64,000 bases of DNA from Jejudonia soesokkakensis (GCF_042664795.1 NZ_JBHTBN010000002.1:310001-374000); one strand, 5' to 3'; numbered from the stretch's first letter, positions 32,678 to 41,460 are shown. The notes: generated by a model not told the origin, from the letters alone. Translations and numbers: made by a program.

Positions 32678-33226
32678 CTATGCGTGTTGTAATTCGTGCT
32701 TACCTTCTTTAATTTCTTCGATTAATTTTTTGTTGAAAGCAGGTAAGTCATTTGGATTTCTACTAGTTACAAATCCTTCATCTACAACCACTTCTTCATC
32801 TACCCAATTAGCTCCAGCGTTTACTAGGTCATCTTTAATAGAATTAAATGAAGTCATTTTTCGACCTTCTACTACTCCAGCAGAAATTAATGTCCAAGGG
32901 GCATGACAAATAGCTGCCACTGGCTTTTTTTGTTTAAAGAAGTCTCTCACAAAAAGTAAAGCATCTTCATTTCTTCTCAATGTATCGGGGTTAATTACAC
33001 CACCAGGTAGCATCAACGCATTGTATTGATTCGCACTTACATTGTTAAGGGTTTTATCTACTTTGTATGAAGAACTCCAATTTCCATCTGCCCACGATTT
33101 AATTTCGCCTTCGGTATCACTTACAATATCTACTGTAAAACCTTCGGCTTCCATAGCCTCTTTGGGAGATTTTAATTCTGATTCTTCAAATCCGTTGGTT
33201 GCTAATATTGCTATTCTCTTTTTCAT
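32678..33226 (-). CDS. DJ-1/PfpI family protein (type 1 glutamine amidotransferase-like)
   Basis: A 182-aa protein of the DJ-1/PfpI superfamily. Seen: IAILATNGFEESELKSPKEAMEAEG with the conserved Glu, MLPGGVINPDTLRRNE, and the nucleophile elbow AAICHAPWTLISAGV with the reactive Cys followed by His. Length and motif match the YhbO/YraA/PfpI branch, linked to stress tolerance and protein deglycation or chaperone activity. An 18-bp palindrome lies 60 nt upstream of its start (33286-33303) and could be its operator. Confidence 0.9.
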   Translation of the reverse strand: MKKRIAILATNGFEESELKSPKEAMEAEGFTVDIVSDTEGEIKSWADGNWSSSYKVDKTLNNVSANQYNALMLPGGVINPDTLRRNEDALLFVRDFFKQKKPVAAICHAPWTLISAGVVEGRKMTSFNSIKDDLVNAGANWVDEEVVVDEGFVTSRNPNDLPAFNKKLIEEIKEGKHELQHA

Positions 33227-33285
33227 AATCTTTCGTCTTTTTTAATTAATAATTCTTTTATATAAAAGTACGGCGATTACATGCA

Positions 33286-33303
33286 TACTGCAAGTTTGCA
33301 GTA
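33286..33303. promoter_or_regulatory. Palindromic operator-like site
   Basis: TACTGCAA-GT-TTGCAGTA is a perfect 8-2-8 inverted repeat in the gap between the end of the BrkB gene and the start of the PfpI gene (both minus strand). There is no T-run after it, so it is unlikely to be a terminator. It sits where a regulator of the PfpI gene would bind. Confidence 0.5.
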
Positions 33304-33339
33304 CTAAACCTATGCTAAAGTGTGTTAAGAAGTCTTAAT

Positions 33340-34296
33340 TTAAGCTTCAGAATTTTTCTTCAGCTTCTTAGCAATTTTCTTATCGTTTTCGAGCTTTTCT
33401 TTATATGCTCTTAATTCGACAAGTTCTTGTTCATACGAAAGCGTTGCATTGTCTGCAGGTTCGACATTAATATCTCTATACAATGCCCATTGCACCGTAA
33501 ATTCGGCTCCAAAAAATAAAATAAGACATGAATAATACACCCAGAGGAGTATCAACACAACACTTCCAGCTGCACCATATACCGAAGTTGGGTTTGAAGC
33601 ACTAAAATAGTATCCCAAAAGGTATTTCCCTACTAAAAACAATAGAGAAGTTATAACAGCTCCAATAATAGAAGTTTTCCACTTAATTTTGATATCTGGC
33701 AGCATAGTAAATATGGTGGTAAAAAGAGCTGCTATAAATACTTCTGAAAGTATAAAGTTAGCGACAGCCAATAGCACCGAAGAAATTTCGGAATAAAAAG
33801 TAGCGACATAAGAGACAAATGCATCAATTGCTGAAGATACCACCAGTGAAATAAGTAATAAGAATCCAATAACCAATATGAGCCCAAAGGACCATGCACG
33901 GCGCTTCAACGTATCTTTAAAGTTATTCTGTTTTGAACGAACGCTCCAGATATCATTCAAAGCACGTTGTAATTGATAAAAAACTCCAGTGGCACCAAAT
34001 AGTAACATCCCAATTCCTAGAACAACCGTAATCCAGGTACTCTCTTCAATAGCAGCATTGGCAATCATGGTTTCAATGGCTTGTGCGCCTTCGGTTCCTA
34101 TTAGCGAATCAATTTCGGTTGTTATTTTACCCTGAACAGCTTCTCTTCCTAAAAATGTACCTGCAATATACATCGTGATCATTAAAAGAGAGGGTAATGA
34201 AAATAGAGCGTAATAAGCGATAATCGCACTTTTGGCCCAGGGTTCATTTTTATCCCAACTTAGATAGGTGTCTCTGACAAGGGTAAAAAATTTCAT
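33340..34296 (-). CDS. YihY/BrkB family inner-membrane protein
   Basis: A 318-aa polytopic membrane protein. The conserved start WDKNEPWAKSAIIAYYALFSLPSLLMITMYIAG and GIGMLLFGATGVFYQLQRALNDIWSVR match the family formerly called ribonuclease BN. Six hydrophobic segments are seen, then SVYGAAGSVVLILLWVYYSCLILFFGAEFTVQWALYRD and a charged cytoplasmic tail. It has no nuclease activity in E. coli and its role is unknown; a transport function has been suggested. It overlaps the DinB gene stop by 1 nt. Confidence 0.9.
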   Translation of the reverse strand: MKFFTLVRDTYLSWDKNEPWAKSAIIAYYALFSLPSLLMITMYIAGTFLGREAVQGKITTEIDSLIGTEGAQAIETMIANAAIEESTWITVVLGIGMLLFGATGVFYQLQRALNDIWSVRSKQNNFKDTLKRRAWSFGLILVIGFLLLISLVVSSAIDAFVSYVATFYSEISSVLLAVANFILSEVFIAALFTTIFTMLPDIKIKWKTSIIGAVITSLLFLVGKYLLGYYFSASNPTSVYGAAGSVVLILLWVYYSCLILFFGAEFTVQWALYRDINVEPADNATLSYEQELVELRAYKEKLENDKKIAKKLKKNSEA

Positions 34297-34808
34297 TATA
34301 AATATCTTTCATTTATAATCTGGCAATGATGCTTTTCGTGACCACAAAGTATATATCCGCATGCACGTACAGAGATATCACTTCCACTTGCTTTTCCTAT
34401 GCGTAGTAAAGTTTCAGAAGAAAAACTTTTAAATAAAGTGATTGAAGCTTTTCTCACAGCTATATAATCTTCTAAAAGTGATTCTCTAGTAAACTGATTT
34501 GCCTGTACAGTTTCAGCAAACTCATCCTGATCAAAACCTTTTAGATCTGTGTGTATAGCACGAGCGATAAATAAAGCCCGATAACTAAACACCCGTTCAG
34601 TATCAATAAGATGTTGTAAAATCTCTTTTGGAGTCCATTTACCTGGCGCGTATGTATATTCTAATTTGTCTTTATTAAGTGAGTGAAAAAAGGCAACTGT
34701 TGTGTCAAGGCTATTCGATAATAATTCTAGCAAGGGCGCATCTTTTACTGGCATTACATATGGCGAATAGTATGCATTGTATTCATTTGCTTTAAGCGTA
34801 TTTGACAT
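34296..34808 (-). CDS. DinB-like four-helix protein
   Basis: A 170-aa cytoplasmic protein of the DinB/YfiT superfamily, metal-binding four-helix bundles. The metal His residues are visible: WTPKEILQHLIDTERVFSYRALFIARA (first His) and ILCGHEKHHCQIINERYL (His pair near the C-terminus). Members act as thiol-dependent S-transferases or are uncharacterised. It is cotranscribed with the BrkB gene (1-nt overlap) and separated from the Lrp gene by a terminator. Confidence 0.85.
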   Translation of the reverse strand: MSNTLKANEYNAYYSPYVMPVKDAPLLELLSNSLDTTVAFFHSLNKDKLEYTYAPGKWTPKEILQHLIDTERVFSYRALFIARAIHTDLKGFDQDEFAETVQANQFTRESLLEDYIAVRKASITLFKSFSSETLLRIGKASGSDISVRACGYILCGHEKHHCQIINERYL

Positions 34809-34835
34809 AACATCTAAATTTTAAATTCTAAATAT

Positions 34836-34868
34836 AAAAAAACCCCTTACCGAAATAGCAAAGGGTTT
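34836..34868 (-). terminator. Intrinsic terminator after the Lrp-type gene
   Basis: On the minus strand AAACCCTT pairs with AAGGGGTTT (one bulged or mismatched G), loop of about 12 nt, followed by a run of seven T residues. It lies 19 nt after the stop at 34887. Confidence 0.75.
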
Positions 34869-34886
34869 ATATGTTTATTATAACTT

Positions 34887-35369
34887 TTAATGAATTTCTT
34901 TAAAAATAGAATGCATAAGTCTTTTTTTATCGTTGATGCTCTCTTCTAGGGATATCATGGTTTCTGTTCGGGTTACACCTTCAATATCATCTATCTCATA
35001 AATAATGTCTTTGGCATGGCTTGTATTCTTTGCCCTAATCTTACAAAAGATATTAAATTTACCAGTAGTAACATGAGCTACAGTAACATAAGGAATTTCA
35101 TTAATTCGTTCTAAAACAAATTGAGTCTGGGAGGTCTTGTTTAAAAAAATACCTACGTATGCGATAAACGAATACCCTAACTTTTTATAATCCAATCGTA
35201 ATGAGGATCCAGTTATGATTCCAGCTTCTTCCATTTTCTTTACGCGAACATGCACTGTACCAGCAGATATTTGTAGTTTTTTTGCTATATCTGTAAAAGC
35301 GGTTCGGGTATTCTCGATTAACATGTCGAGGATTTGATGATCTGTATCGTCTAATTTAAATTTTGCCAT
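34887..35369 (-). CDS. Lrp/AsnC family transcriptional regulator
   Basis: A 160-aa regulator. The N-terminal winged HTH is MAKFKLDDTDHQILDMLIENTRTAFTDIAKKLQISAGTVHVRVKKMEEAGIITGSSLRLD. The C-terminal RAM domain, which binds amino acids and multimerises, is YSFIAYVGIFLNKTSQTQFVLERINEIPYVTVAHVTTGKFNIFCKIRAKNTSHAKDIIYEIDDIEGVTRTETMISLEE. The frame extends to 35390, but that start would lie within the -7 promoter box; the ATG at 35369 gives the standard N-terminus. The target genes are unknown. Confidence 0.93.
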   Translation of the reverse strand: MAKFKLDDTDHQILDMLIENTRTAFTDIAKKLQISAGTVHVRVKKMEEAGIITGSSLRLDYKKLGYSFIAYVGIFLNKTSQTQFVLERINEIPYVTVAHVTTGKFNIFCKIRAKNTSHAKDIIYEIDDIEGVTRTETMISLEESINDKKRLMHSIFKEIH

Positions 35370-35387
35370 AGAATAAAAATATATCTG

Positions 35388-35395
35388 CAAAAATA
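35388..35395 (-). promoter_or_regulatory. -7 promoter element of the Lrp-type gene
   Basis: TATTTTTG, an exact TAnnTTTG match, 18 nt before the ATG at 35369. It overlaps the alternative upstream start and so argues against it. Confidence 0.55.
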
Positions 35396-35417
35396 AAAGG
35401 TTTTTAATCGTTTGCCT

Positions 35418-36569
35418 CTATTTTATTGTAAAATAATCATTAATAGTGTCAGTATCGTCATTTATTTTCAACAACTCCTGGCCTATTTGTAAATTTTTAT
35501 GCGAATTTAATAAAATAGATTTTCCTTTCAAATCCTGTTCTACATGACCATAAATATCTGAGAGATCTCCAATAAAATCTATGACCGGCACAAACTGTAT
35601 TGCTCCCTTTATCAACTGTTCTGAATATTGAATAGCAACATCGGTCACTCCAATGTTAGTTGCTACGTTAACATTACGAAGTATGATGTCTTTAAAATTC
35701 TTTTGGTTTTGTGGGATTTTCAGATAGTCTGAAACATCATATTGTGTATCTAAAGCGGGAATTATATCAAACAAAGCCAAAAGCGCATAGAATATATACT
35801 CTCTTGTTTTTTCACGTTGGTAATCGTCAGGAAAATGGCCCGCCTCAAAAAGAATGGTTGGCACCTCTTTTTTCTGAAAGGTATCCCCTACACAATTTAC
35901 ATTGAAAGTATCGTCATATCTTCCCACCTGACCTGGAATATGTTGCTGTAACATTGCGTTCATTTTAGCGATGAGTTGCATACTCTCTATTCTAGCTATA
36001 GTTATAGAACGCTTCTTATTGGCAGCAGGCGAAAGAAATGATATGGTAGCAGGTTTTTTAGTGCTTAATCCGTAGATCGTTCGTTGATCGTGTAAATTCA
36101 AACATAAATCAGGTTTGACACTATCAAACACAGATCGAAGCAACATACTTTCCCGTTGTGATAATTCTAATGCATCTCTGTTTAAGTCAAACATGTTAGC
36201 GTTTTCCCTAGTATACGCTGCAGCTCCGTCAGGATTTAGCATTGGCAGCACATAAAATGTATACTGTTGCTTAAAAGCGTCTACTTGAGGTTGAAAACTC
36301 GATTGTTTAGATAAAAATGCGAAGAAATCAAAAATTGCTTTGGTAGTTGTCGATTCATTGCCATGCATTTGAGACCATGCCAATACAACTTTTTTACCAT
36401 GACCAATTTTAATTAAAGGGATTTTTTGTTCCTTTTCTGAGTATCCTGCTACTACAGTTTTGAATACATTTTTATAGGATTCTAATACAGGTTGAATATG
36501 TTCTAAAGTCACATACCTACCCAAAATTGCAGCTTCGAAATTGTGCTTATACCAGTCTATATAATTCAT
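35418..36569 (-). CDS. M14-family zinc carboxypeptidase-like protein
   Basis: A 383-aa protein of the M14 metallopeptidase family. Zinc and catalytic motifs are visible: SQMHGNESTTTKAIFDFF (HxxE), YVLPMLNPDGAAAYTRENANMFDLNRDA, LCLNLHDQRTIYG (third ligand) and TILFEAGHFPDDYQREKTREYIF (catalytic Glu). There is no signal peptide, so a cytoplasmic location is likely, unlike secreted carboxypeptidases. It is divergent from the XRE regulator at 36861, and two strong palindromes stand 13 and 37 nt upstream of its ATG, which makes it the probable target of that regulator. Confidence 0.88.
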   Translation of the reverse strand: MNYIDWYKHNFEAAILGRYVTLEHIQPVLESYKNVFKTVVAGYSEKEQKIPLIKIGHGKKVVLAWSQMHGNESTTTKAIFDFFAFLSKQSSFQPQVDAFKQQYTFYVLPMLNPDGAAAYTRENANMFDLNRDALELSQRESMLLRSVFDSVKPDLCLNLHDQRTIYGLSTKKPATISFLSPAANKKRSITIARIESMQLIAKMNAMLQQHIPGQVGRYDDTFNVNCVGDTFQKKEVPTILFEAGHFPDDYQREKTREYIFYALLALFDIIPALDTQYDVSDYLKIPQNQKNFKDIILRNVNVATNIGVTDVAIQYSEQLIKGAIQFVPVIDFIGDLSDIYGHVEQDLKGKSILLNSHKNLQIGQELLKINDDTDTINDYFTIK

Positions 36570-36581
36570 ATGAAATCTCTC

Positions 36582-36599
36582 TGTTTACAAAAGTAAACA
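36582..36599. promoter_or_regulatory. Palindromic operator-like site 1
   Basis: TGTTTAC-AAAA-GTAAACA, an 18-bp inverted repeat 13 nt before the M14 peptidase start. Same half-site as site 2. Confidence 0.6.
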
Positions 36600-36605
36600 T
36601 ATACT

Positions 36606-36623
36606 TGTTTACAAGTGTAAACA
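36606..36623. promoter_or_regulatory. Palindromic operator-like site 2 (best match)
   Basis: TGTTTACA-AG-TGTAAACA, a perfect 8-2-8 inverted repeat, 24 bp from site 1. It defines the consensus for the whole gap. Confidence 0.7.
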
Positions 36624-36639
36624 CAAATAAGAATGATTT

Positions 36640-36870
36640 CTGTGTATTCTTGTAAACAAAAGTAGCTTCCGGAACATGCTAAAATCTTCAAATTAATTAA
36701 CGCTAGCTAATCTAGATCTATATATTTATATTTCAGTATATTAAGATTTATTATCGAAAGTATCAATTTATATAAAAAAGTAGTGTTTACAACTTTATTT
36801 CGCTACTATAATACAATAGTTTACATTTGTAACTTACATTTAAGCACCTAAATTGTTACAATGGTAAACA
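36640..36870. promoter_or_regulatory. Four degenerate copies of the operator-like site
   Basis: Each keeps one good half-site of TGTTTACA-2-TGTAAACA: 36640-36657 (right half perfect), 36784-36801 (left half perfect), 36818-36835 (left half one mismatch), and 36853-36870 (TTGTTACA-AT-GGTAAACA), which covers the ATG of the XRE regulator gene. Together with sites 1 and 2 they suggest that the small regulator controls both itself and the divergent peptidase gene. The rest of the gap is AT-rich with no other gene seen. Confidence 0.45.
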
Positions 36871-37253
36871 GTGCCGATTTTACAAAAAGACTTGAAAAAA
36901 TACTCGATTTTTACGGGTTATCTGCTACTGCTTTTTCTGAAGAAATTGATTTTAACCGCTCAACGATTTCTCACCTCCTATCGGGTCGAAACAAACCTAG
37001 TTTAGAATTCGTGATGAAGGTGGTTCAAAAATTTGAAGAGGTAAATTTATATTGGTTATTGAATGGAAAAGGAACGTTTCCGTCAGAAAGCAACAATGAA
37101 GTAATTGTAAATAAAGAAACTCCTCCTATACTTTCAGAAAAAAAGAAACTAGAGACACCTCTTGATAAAACCCCAAATGCTTCAGAAGCTAATAAAATTG
37201 AAAAAATTATCATTTTCTATAAAGATGGTAGTTTTAAAGCTTACGAAAATTAG
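36861..37253 (+). CDS. XRE-family DNA-binding regulator
   Basis: A 130-aa protein. Residues 5-65 form a lambda-repressor-type HTH: FTKRLEKILDFYGLSATAFSEEIDFNRSTISHLLSGRNKPSLEFVMKVVQKFEEVNLYWLLNGKG. A polar linker follows and the C-terminus ends in a short strand-like IEKIIIFYKDGSFKAYEN. This compact form is common in Flavobacteriaceae. The ATG lies inside a palindrome that matches others in the upstream gap, implying autoregulation. The next gene begins 44 nt downstream. Confidence 0.88.
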   Translation: MVNSADFTKRLEKILDFYGLSATAFSEEIDFNRSTISHLLSGRNKPSLEFVMKVVQKFEEVNLYWLLNGKGTFPSESNNEVIVNKETPPILSEKKKLETPLDKTPNASEANKIEKIIIFYKDGSFKAYEN

Positions 37254-37297
37254 CGTAGTTTCCTAAATTTTTCAGAAATTCGCAGAAAATTGCAAGC

Positions 37298-37678
37298 ATG
37301 CGCTTTAGTGTACTATTTCTACTTTTTTTATTAAACATGGGCTGTTATACACCTGAACGCAATTGTGAGAACTTTAAAACTGGAACATTTGAATTTGAGG
37401 CAGTTGTAGGGACAGAAGTACTTACCACTAGATTTAAACGTAATGACTCTATCGAAATAGATTATTTTAGAGGAAAAGCAGACACCTCTTCTATACGATG
37501 GATTAACAACTGTGAATACATCGTACGAAAATTGCATCCTAAAAATATGGCCGAAGAACAAGCAATCCATATGAAAATTCTAACCACCGATGGAAATAGC
37601 TATTTATTTGAATATAATGTCGTAGGGGAAAGTAGAAAAGAACGAGGGACAGCTATTAAAGTGAGTAGTTTACCCTAA
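37298..37678 (+). CDS. Small lipoprotein of unknown function
   Basis: A 126-aa lipoprotein: signal MRFSVLFLLFLLNMGC with the lipobox Cys at residue 16, then a compact domain (YTPERNCENFKTGTFEF, VRKLHPKNMAEEQAIHMKILTTDGNSYLFEYNVVGES). Homologues in flavobacteria are, as I recall, often mislabelled as DNA topoisomerase IV; the sequence shows nothing of that enzyme. The real topoisomerase IV genes are at 41942 and 44787. Possibly cotranscribed with the XRE gene. Confidence 0.75.
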   Translation: MRFSVLFLLFLLNMGCYTPERNCENFKTGTFEFEAVVGTEVLTTRFKRNDSIEIDYFRGKADTSSIRWINNCEYIVRKLHPKNMAEEQAIHMKILTTDGNSYLFEYNVVGESRKERGTAIKVSSLP

Positions 37679-37727
37679 GTTTTTACATAAGGAATTATTA
37701 ACCAGAATAACCAATAAATAAACTATC

Positions 37728-38555
37728 ATGTTCGAAATCTTAACTTCTCCAGATGCGCTAGTTGCTTTATTAACATTAACGTTTCTAGAAATTGTACTGG
37801 GAATAGACAACATTATTTTTATATCGCTAGCAGCCAGTAAACTCCCAAAAGAACACCAGAAAAAAGCTACTAATATTGGTCTTTTTATGGCTATGATTAT
37901 ACGAGTCGTATTATTATTTGGTATCTCTTGGCTTGTCGCCATGGAAGCACCTTTCTGGCATATCAATTTATCATGGATCAATGCCGGCATCAGCGGACAG
38001 GGGATTATTTTAATTATTGGCGGATTATTTTTATTGTATAAGAGCACGAGTGAAATCCATGAAAAAGTGGAAGACAAAGGGCATGATGAACGTATTGTTA
38101 AAAAGCAACGAGCTACCACCCTAACAAAAGCAATTATCCAAATTTGTTTAATTAATATTGTATTCTCTTTTGATTCTATTTTGACAGCAATCGGGATGAC
38201 CAACGGAATAGGTGATAATCCTACCGATGCCCTAGTAATTATGGTAATTGCTGTGGTAGTATCAGTATTGATTATGATGATTTTTGCCAATCCGGTAGGG
38301 AGATTCGTCAACAAACACCCTACGGTTCAACTACTTGGACTTTCCTTCTTGATTCTTATTGGATTTATGTTGATTGCTGAGGGTGCTCATCTATCTCACC
38401 TTGAGATCTTTGGATCTTCGGTAGGAACCATACCAAAAGGGTATTTATATTTTACCATTGCATTCTCATTATTTATAGAATTTATAAATATGAAATACCG
38501 AAAAAAAACATCCGATATTGTTTCTACACTTCCGGAAGAAAACATCAAAGACTAA
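37728..38555 (+). CDS. TerC family membrane protein
   Basis: A 275-aa polytopic membrane protein with about seven helices. The family motif is LTFLEIVLGIDNIIFISLAASKLP with acidic residues within the membrane, repeated in degenerate form as INIVFSFDSILTAIGMTN. A charged loop (EIHEKVEDKGHDERIVKKQR) separates the halves. TerC-like proteins are linked to metal (Mn) export, often together with secretion. It is followed 15 nt later by the DUF4328 gene. Confidence 0.92.
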   Translation: MFEILTSPDALVALLTLTFLEIVLGIDNIIFISLAASKLPKEHQKKATNIGLFMAMIIRVVLLFGISWLVAMEAPFWHINLSWINAGISGQGIILIIGGLFLLYKSTSEIHEKVEDKGHDERIVKKQRATTLTKAIIQICLINIVFSFDSILTAIGMTNGIGDNPTDALVIMVIAVVVSVLIMMIFANPVGRFVNKHPTVQLLGLSFLILIGFMLIAEGAHLSHLEIFGSSVGTIPKGYLYFTIAFSLFIEFINMKYRKKTSDIVSTLPEENIKD

Positions 38556-38570
38556 ACACATACATACATT

Positions 38571-39293
38571 ATGTCGCAACTACATCCCAATACCGAAAGG
38601 GGGAAAACAGCAGTAATACTCCTTTGGGTAATGGCAGCACTCGAATTGGCAACTTTTATTTCTGAAGCCATGCAGTATTTTATGATTCAGGAATATTTTG
38701 AAACGGGAGAAATTAGTGATGCCACAGCCGATTCCAACGACATGCGACAGGCCTTAATCTATATTTTATATCTGGCTGGATTCATTATTTGTGTAATCAC
38801 CTTTATAAGCTGGTTTCGAAGGGCCTATTACAATTTGGGGTTACGTATGAAAAAATCCAAAACAGATGGCTGGGCAGCTGGAGCCTGGTTTGTTCCTATT
38901 CTTAATCTTTTCTGGCCCTACCAAATCATGGTAGAATTGTATGAAAAAACTATTCAATATATTAACAGTAAGCATCCTGAAAGTTATACCTATTCTGCAA
39001 AAACAACCGTCTTTGTTGGTTGGTGGTGGGCATTTTGGATCTTAAATAATATCATGGGGCAAGTAGTCTCAAGGGTGACTATAGCTGCTGAAACAATAGA
39101 AGATCTAAGCTTAGATAGTCAATTAAGTATGGTAAATGCAGTATTGGGGATTGTAGCAGCACTTTTTGCCATAAAAGTGGTTACTGACTATATGAAACTT
39201 GAAAAAGTATACTTTAAAGTTGCTCACGAGCCTGAGCGTTCAAAAGAAATTCCAACCACTTCTGCACCTGAAGAAGATAGTTTACTGTCATAA
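38571..39293 (+). CDS. DUF4328 membrane protein
   Basis: A 240-aa membrane protein. Four or more hydrophobic segments are seen: AVILLWVMAALELATFISEAM, ALIYILYLAGFIICVITFISWF, WAAGAWFVPILNLFWPYQIMVELY and VFVGWWWAFWILNNIMGQV. The motif FRRAYYNLGLRMKKSKTDGWAAGAWFVPILNLFWPYQ is typical of DUF4328. Function unknown. It lies 15 nt after TerC on the same strand and is convergent with the histidine kinase gene. Confidence 0.85.
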   Translation: MSQLHPNTERGKTAVILLWVMAALELATFISEAMQYFMIQEYFETGEISDATADSNDMRQALIYILYLAGFIICVITFISWFRRAYYNLGLRMKKSKTDGWAAGAWFVPILNLFWPYQIMVELYEKTIQYINSKHPESYTYSAKTTVFVGWWWAFWILNNIMGQVVSRVTIAAETIEDLSLDSQLSMVNAVLGIVAALFAIKVVTDYMKLEKVYFKVAHEPERSKEIPTTSAPEEDSLLS

Positions 39294-39323
39294 TTTACTG
39301 GATGTTAATTTAAATAAGAACTT

Positions 39324-41390
39324 TTAAGAAGCGTATATATTTTGATAGGCTTCTTTGGTTTTGTTTAGCTTATTAAGTGTTTGAAAAAGCATTTCTTTAT
39401 CAATAGGCTTAGTTAAGTATTCATTCATTCCTGAAAGTTTTCCTTTTCTGATGGACTCTACAGTAACATCTGCAGATAATCCTATGACCTTACTCAACGG
39501 ACTTATTTGCAATAATTTTTCGGTAGTTTCAAAACCATCCATGTCTGGCATATGAATATCCATAAAAACCACGTCATAATTTATGTATTTTGATTTTGAA
39601 AGCGCCTCATTACCACTTCCCACACTATCTGCATGTATCCCAGCCTGTTGTAAGATATTGAATAAAATCATTCGGTTAATTCGGTTGTCATCTACAATAA
39701 GGCAATTAAGGTCTGATAAATCTCTGATTTCACTCGTGATTTTTGCTTCAGTTTCCGAAGCAATGCTAAGTGGGAGACGAATACTAAAAGTGCTGCCTAC
39801 ATGATTTTTACTTCTTACTTTAATTGTTCCTCCAAGCAATTGCACCAACTCATTAGTTATGGCTAGTCCGAGCCCTCCTCCAACATGACTTTTCCTGGTA
39901 CCATTTTCAACTTGAACAAATCGATTAAAAATTTCATTGATTTTATTTTCGGGTATTCCAACACCTGTATCACTTATTTCAACATCAATAACTAATGTAT
40001 CATCTACTACTTTTTCTGTATAAGCAACACTAATAGAACCTTTAGGTGTAAATTTTATCGCATTGGTTAAAATGTTAGTAAAGATTTGATCAAATTTTGA
40101 GCTGTCTGATCGTACAGAACTATTTGAAAGAGTTTGAATGGAGGTATTTAAATGGAGCTTATTCTCCGCTATTTGCGTTTCATAAGTAGCAATGACATTT
40201 TTCAAATTTTCGGAAGGTGAAAATACTTGATTGTAAATTTCTACTTCACCAGATTCAATTTTATTAATGTCCAAAATATCATTCACAAGCCCTAATAAGT
40301 TTTGTGCAGAGTTTTTCATTAATTTTAAATACAAACGCTCATTTCGAAGTAAATTTTTAGACCCTAAAATATCAACAAAGCCGAGTATTGCATTCAGAGG
40401 AGTTCGTATTTCATGACTCATGTTGGAGATAAAATCTGATTTGTAAAGGGAAGCTTCCTGTGCCGCTAACTTTTGTTCTTCAAGCTCTTTATTTAATTGG
40501 GTAAGTGTAGCATTAATTTCAAGTTGTTGGTTTGTTCGATGTCTCCATCTTAAAAAATAAACAATCAAGAAACCTACGATGATCGATATTAAAATACCAT
40601 AACTTAGTGCAGTTTTTTGAATAATGTCACGTTCGGTATATAAAGCGCTGTCTCCAAAAACTAACTGAAAACTCCATGTTTTATTTGACTCGGGATTAGG
40701 TTGTAGGCTACTCGTAAACTCACTCCTTTCAGCAAAAGACTCCTTATCAATAGTTCCAGAAGAATAAAATGGTTCCCCTTCTTCGTCAATTAATTGAATG
40801 GTGAAGTTTTTAAAGTTTTTGCTTAGTTCATTAAACTGAGATTCGAAGTCCATTCCTGCCGTTACCGTTCCGTAGAATTCATCTTCTATAAATATGGGAA
40901 CATCTACTAAAAACGCATTTCCTTTTTGAGTAAGATGTACCCAGGATGTCATGTTGGATTTTCTATTCAGGCTATTGGTCATCCAATCATCATAACGGTA
41001 TTCAATTGGTTTTATATCCAGCAAATAAGCCGCTCTGTTTTCTGAAAGTGGATGAACTTCACGAATAATACCATCATGATCGATCCATTCTATAAACTGA
41101 ATGGCTGGATGTTGGTCCATAATACGTGTCGCATCACTTTCAAAATATTCCATAAATTCACTATTACTCTCCTCAATTCTATCTTTAAGATTTTCTAGAG
41201 AAATAATATTGTCATGAACAGTTCTTTCAAAATCCTGAACTGTCACATTCCCAACAGTCTGTATATGACTTGAGATTTCTTGATCAAGTTTCTTTTTTGC
41301 TTGTAAATAGAAGAATATACAGCAGAGTGATAAAAAAGTAGAAACGCAAATTGCGATCCAATAGGTACGTTTTGGGGCGGTACGTATCAT
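39324..41390 (-). CDS. Hybrid histidine kinase with CHASE-type sensor and receiver
   Basis: A 688-aa membrane sensor. TM1 (about residues 10-29) and TM2 (about 272-292, YGILISIIVGFLIVYFLRW) bracket a periplasmic CHASE-like domain (DHDGIIREVHPLSENRAAYLLDI). After it come the H-box SNMSHEIRTPLNAILGFVD, the ATPase domain (NILTNAIKFTPKGSI, ISDTGVGIPENKI, GGGLGLAITNELVQLLGG) and a C-terminal receiver (LIVDDNRINRMIL, YDVVFMDIHMPDMDGFE with the phospho-acceptor Asp, and YLTKPID). No DNA-binding partner lies beside it. The signal is unknown. Confidence 0.92.
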   Translation of the reverse strand: MIRTAPKRTYWIAICVSTFLSLCCIFFYLQAKKKLDQEISSHIQTVGNVTVQDFERTVHDNIISLENLKDRIEESNSEFMEYFESDATRIMDQHPAIQFIEWIDHDGIIREVHPLSENRAAYLLDIKPIEYRYDDWMTNSLNRKSNMTSWVHLTQKGNAFLVDVPIFIEDEFYGTVTAGMDFESQFNELSKNFKNFTIQLIDEEGEPFYSSGTIDKESFAERSEFTSSLQPNPESNKTWSFQLVFGDSALYTERDIIQKTALSYGILISIIVGFLIVYFLRWRHRTNQQLEINATLTQLNKELEEQKLAAQEASLYKSDFISNMSHEIRTPLNAILGFVDILGSKNLLRNERLYLKLMKNSAQNLLGLVNDILDINKIESGEVEIYNQVFSPSENLKNVIATYETQIAENKLHLNTSIQTLSNSSVRSDSSKFDQIFTNILTNAIKFTPKGSISVAYTEKVVDDTLVIDVEISDTGVGIPENKINEIFNRFVQVENGTRKSHVGGGLGLAITNELVQLLGGTIKVRSKNHVGSTFSIRLPLSIASETEAKITSEIRDLSDLNCLIVDDNRINRMILFNILQQAGIHADSVGSGNEALSKSKYINYDVVFMDIHMPDMDGFETTEKLLQISPLSKVIGLSADVTVESIRKGKLSGMNEYLTKPIDKEMLFQTLNKLNKTKEAYQNIYAS

Positions 41391-41460
41391 GGAATTAGTT
41401 TCCTTTTATAAAAATTAAATAGGTTTAAAGAAAATTCGTACAATTATACAAACATATTTA

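Noticed and set aside
34887..35390. Longer Lrp-type protein starting at 35390
   Set aside because: The upstream start lies inside the perfect -7 box at 35388-35395, so it would not be in the message.
36624..36783. A further gene in the peptidase-regulator gap
   Set aside because: Only very short frames rich in stop codons; the space is better explained as regulatory DNA.
37298..37678. DNA topoisomerase IV label for this small gene
   Set aside because: The product is a 126-aa lipoprotein with no topoisomerase motif. Real subunits A and B are at 41942 and 44787.
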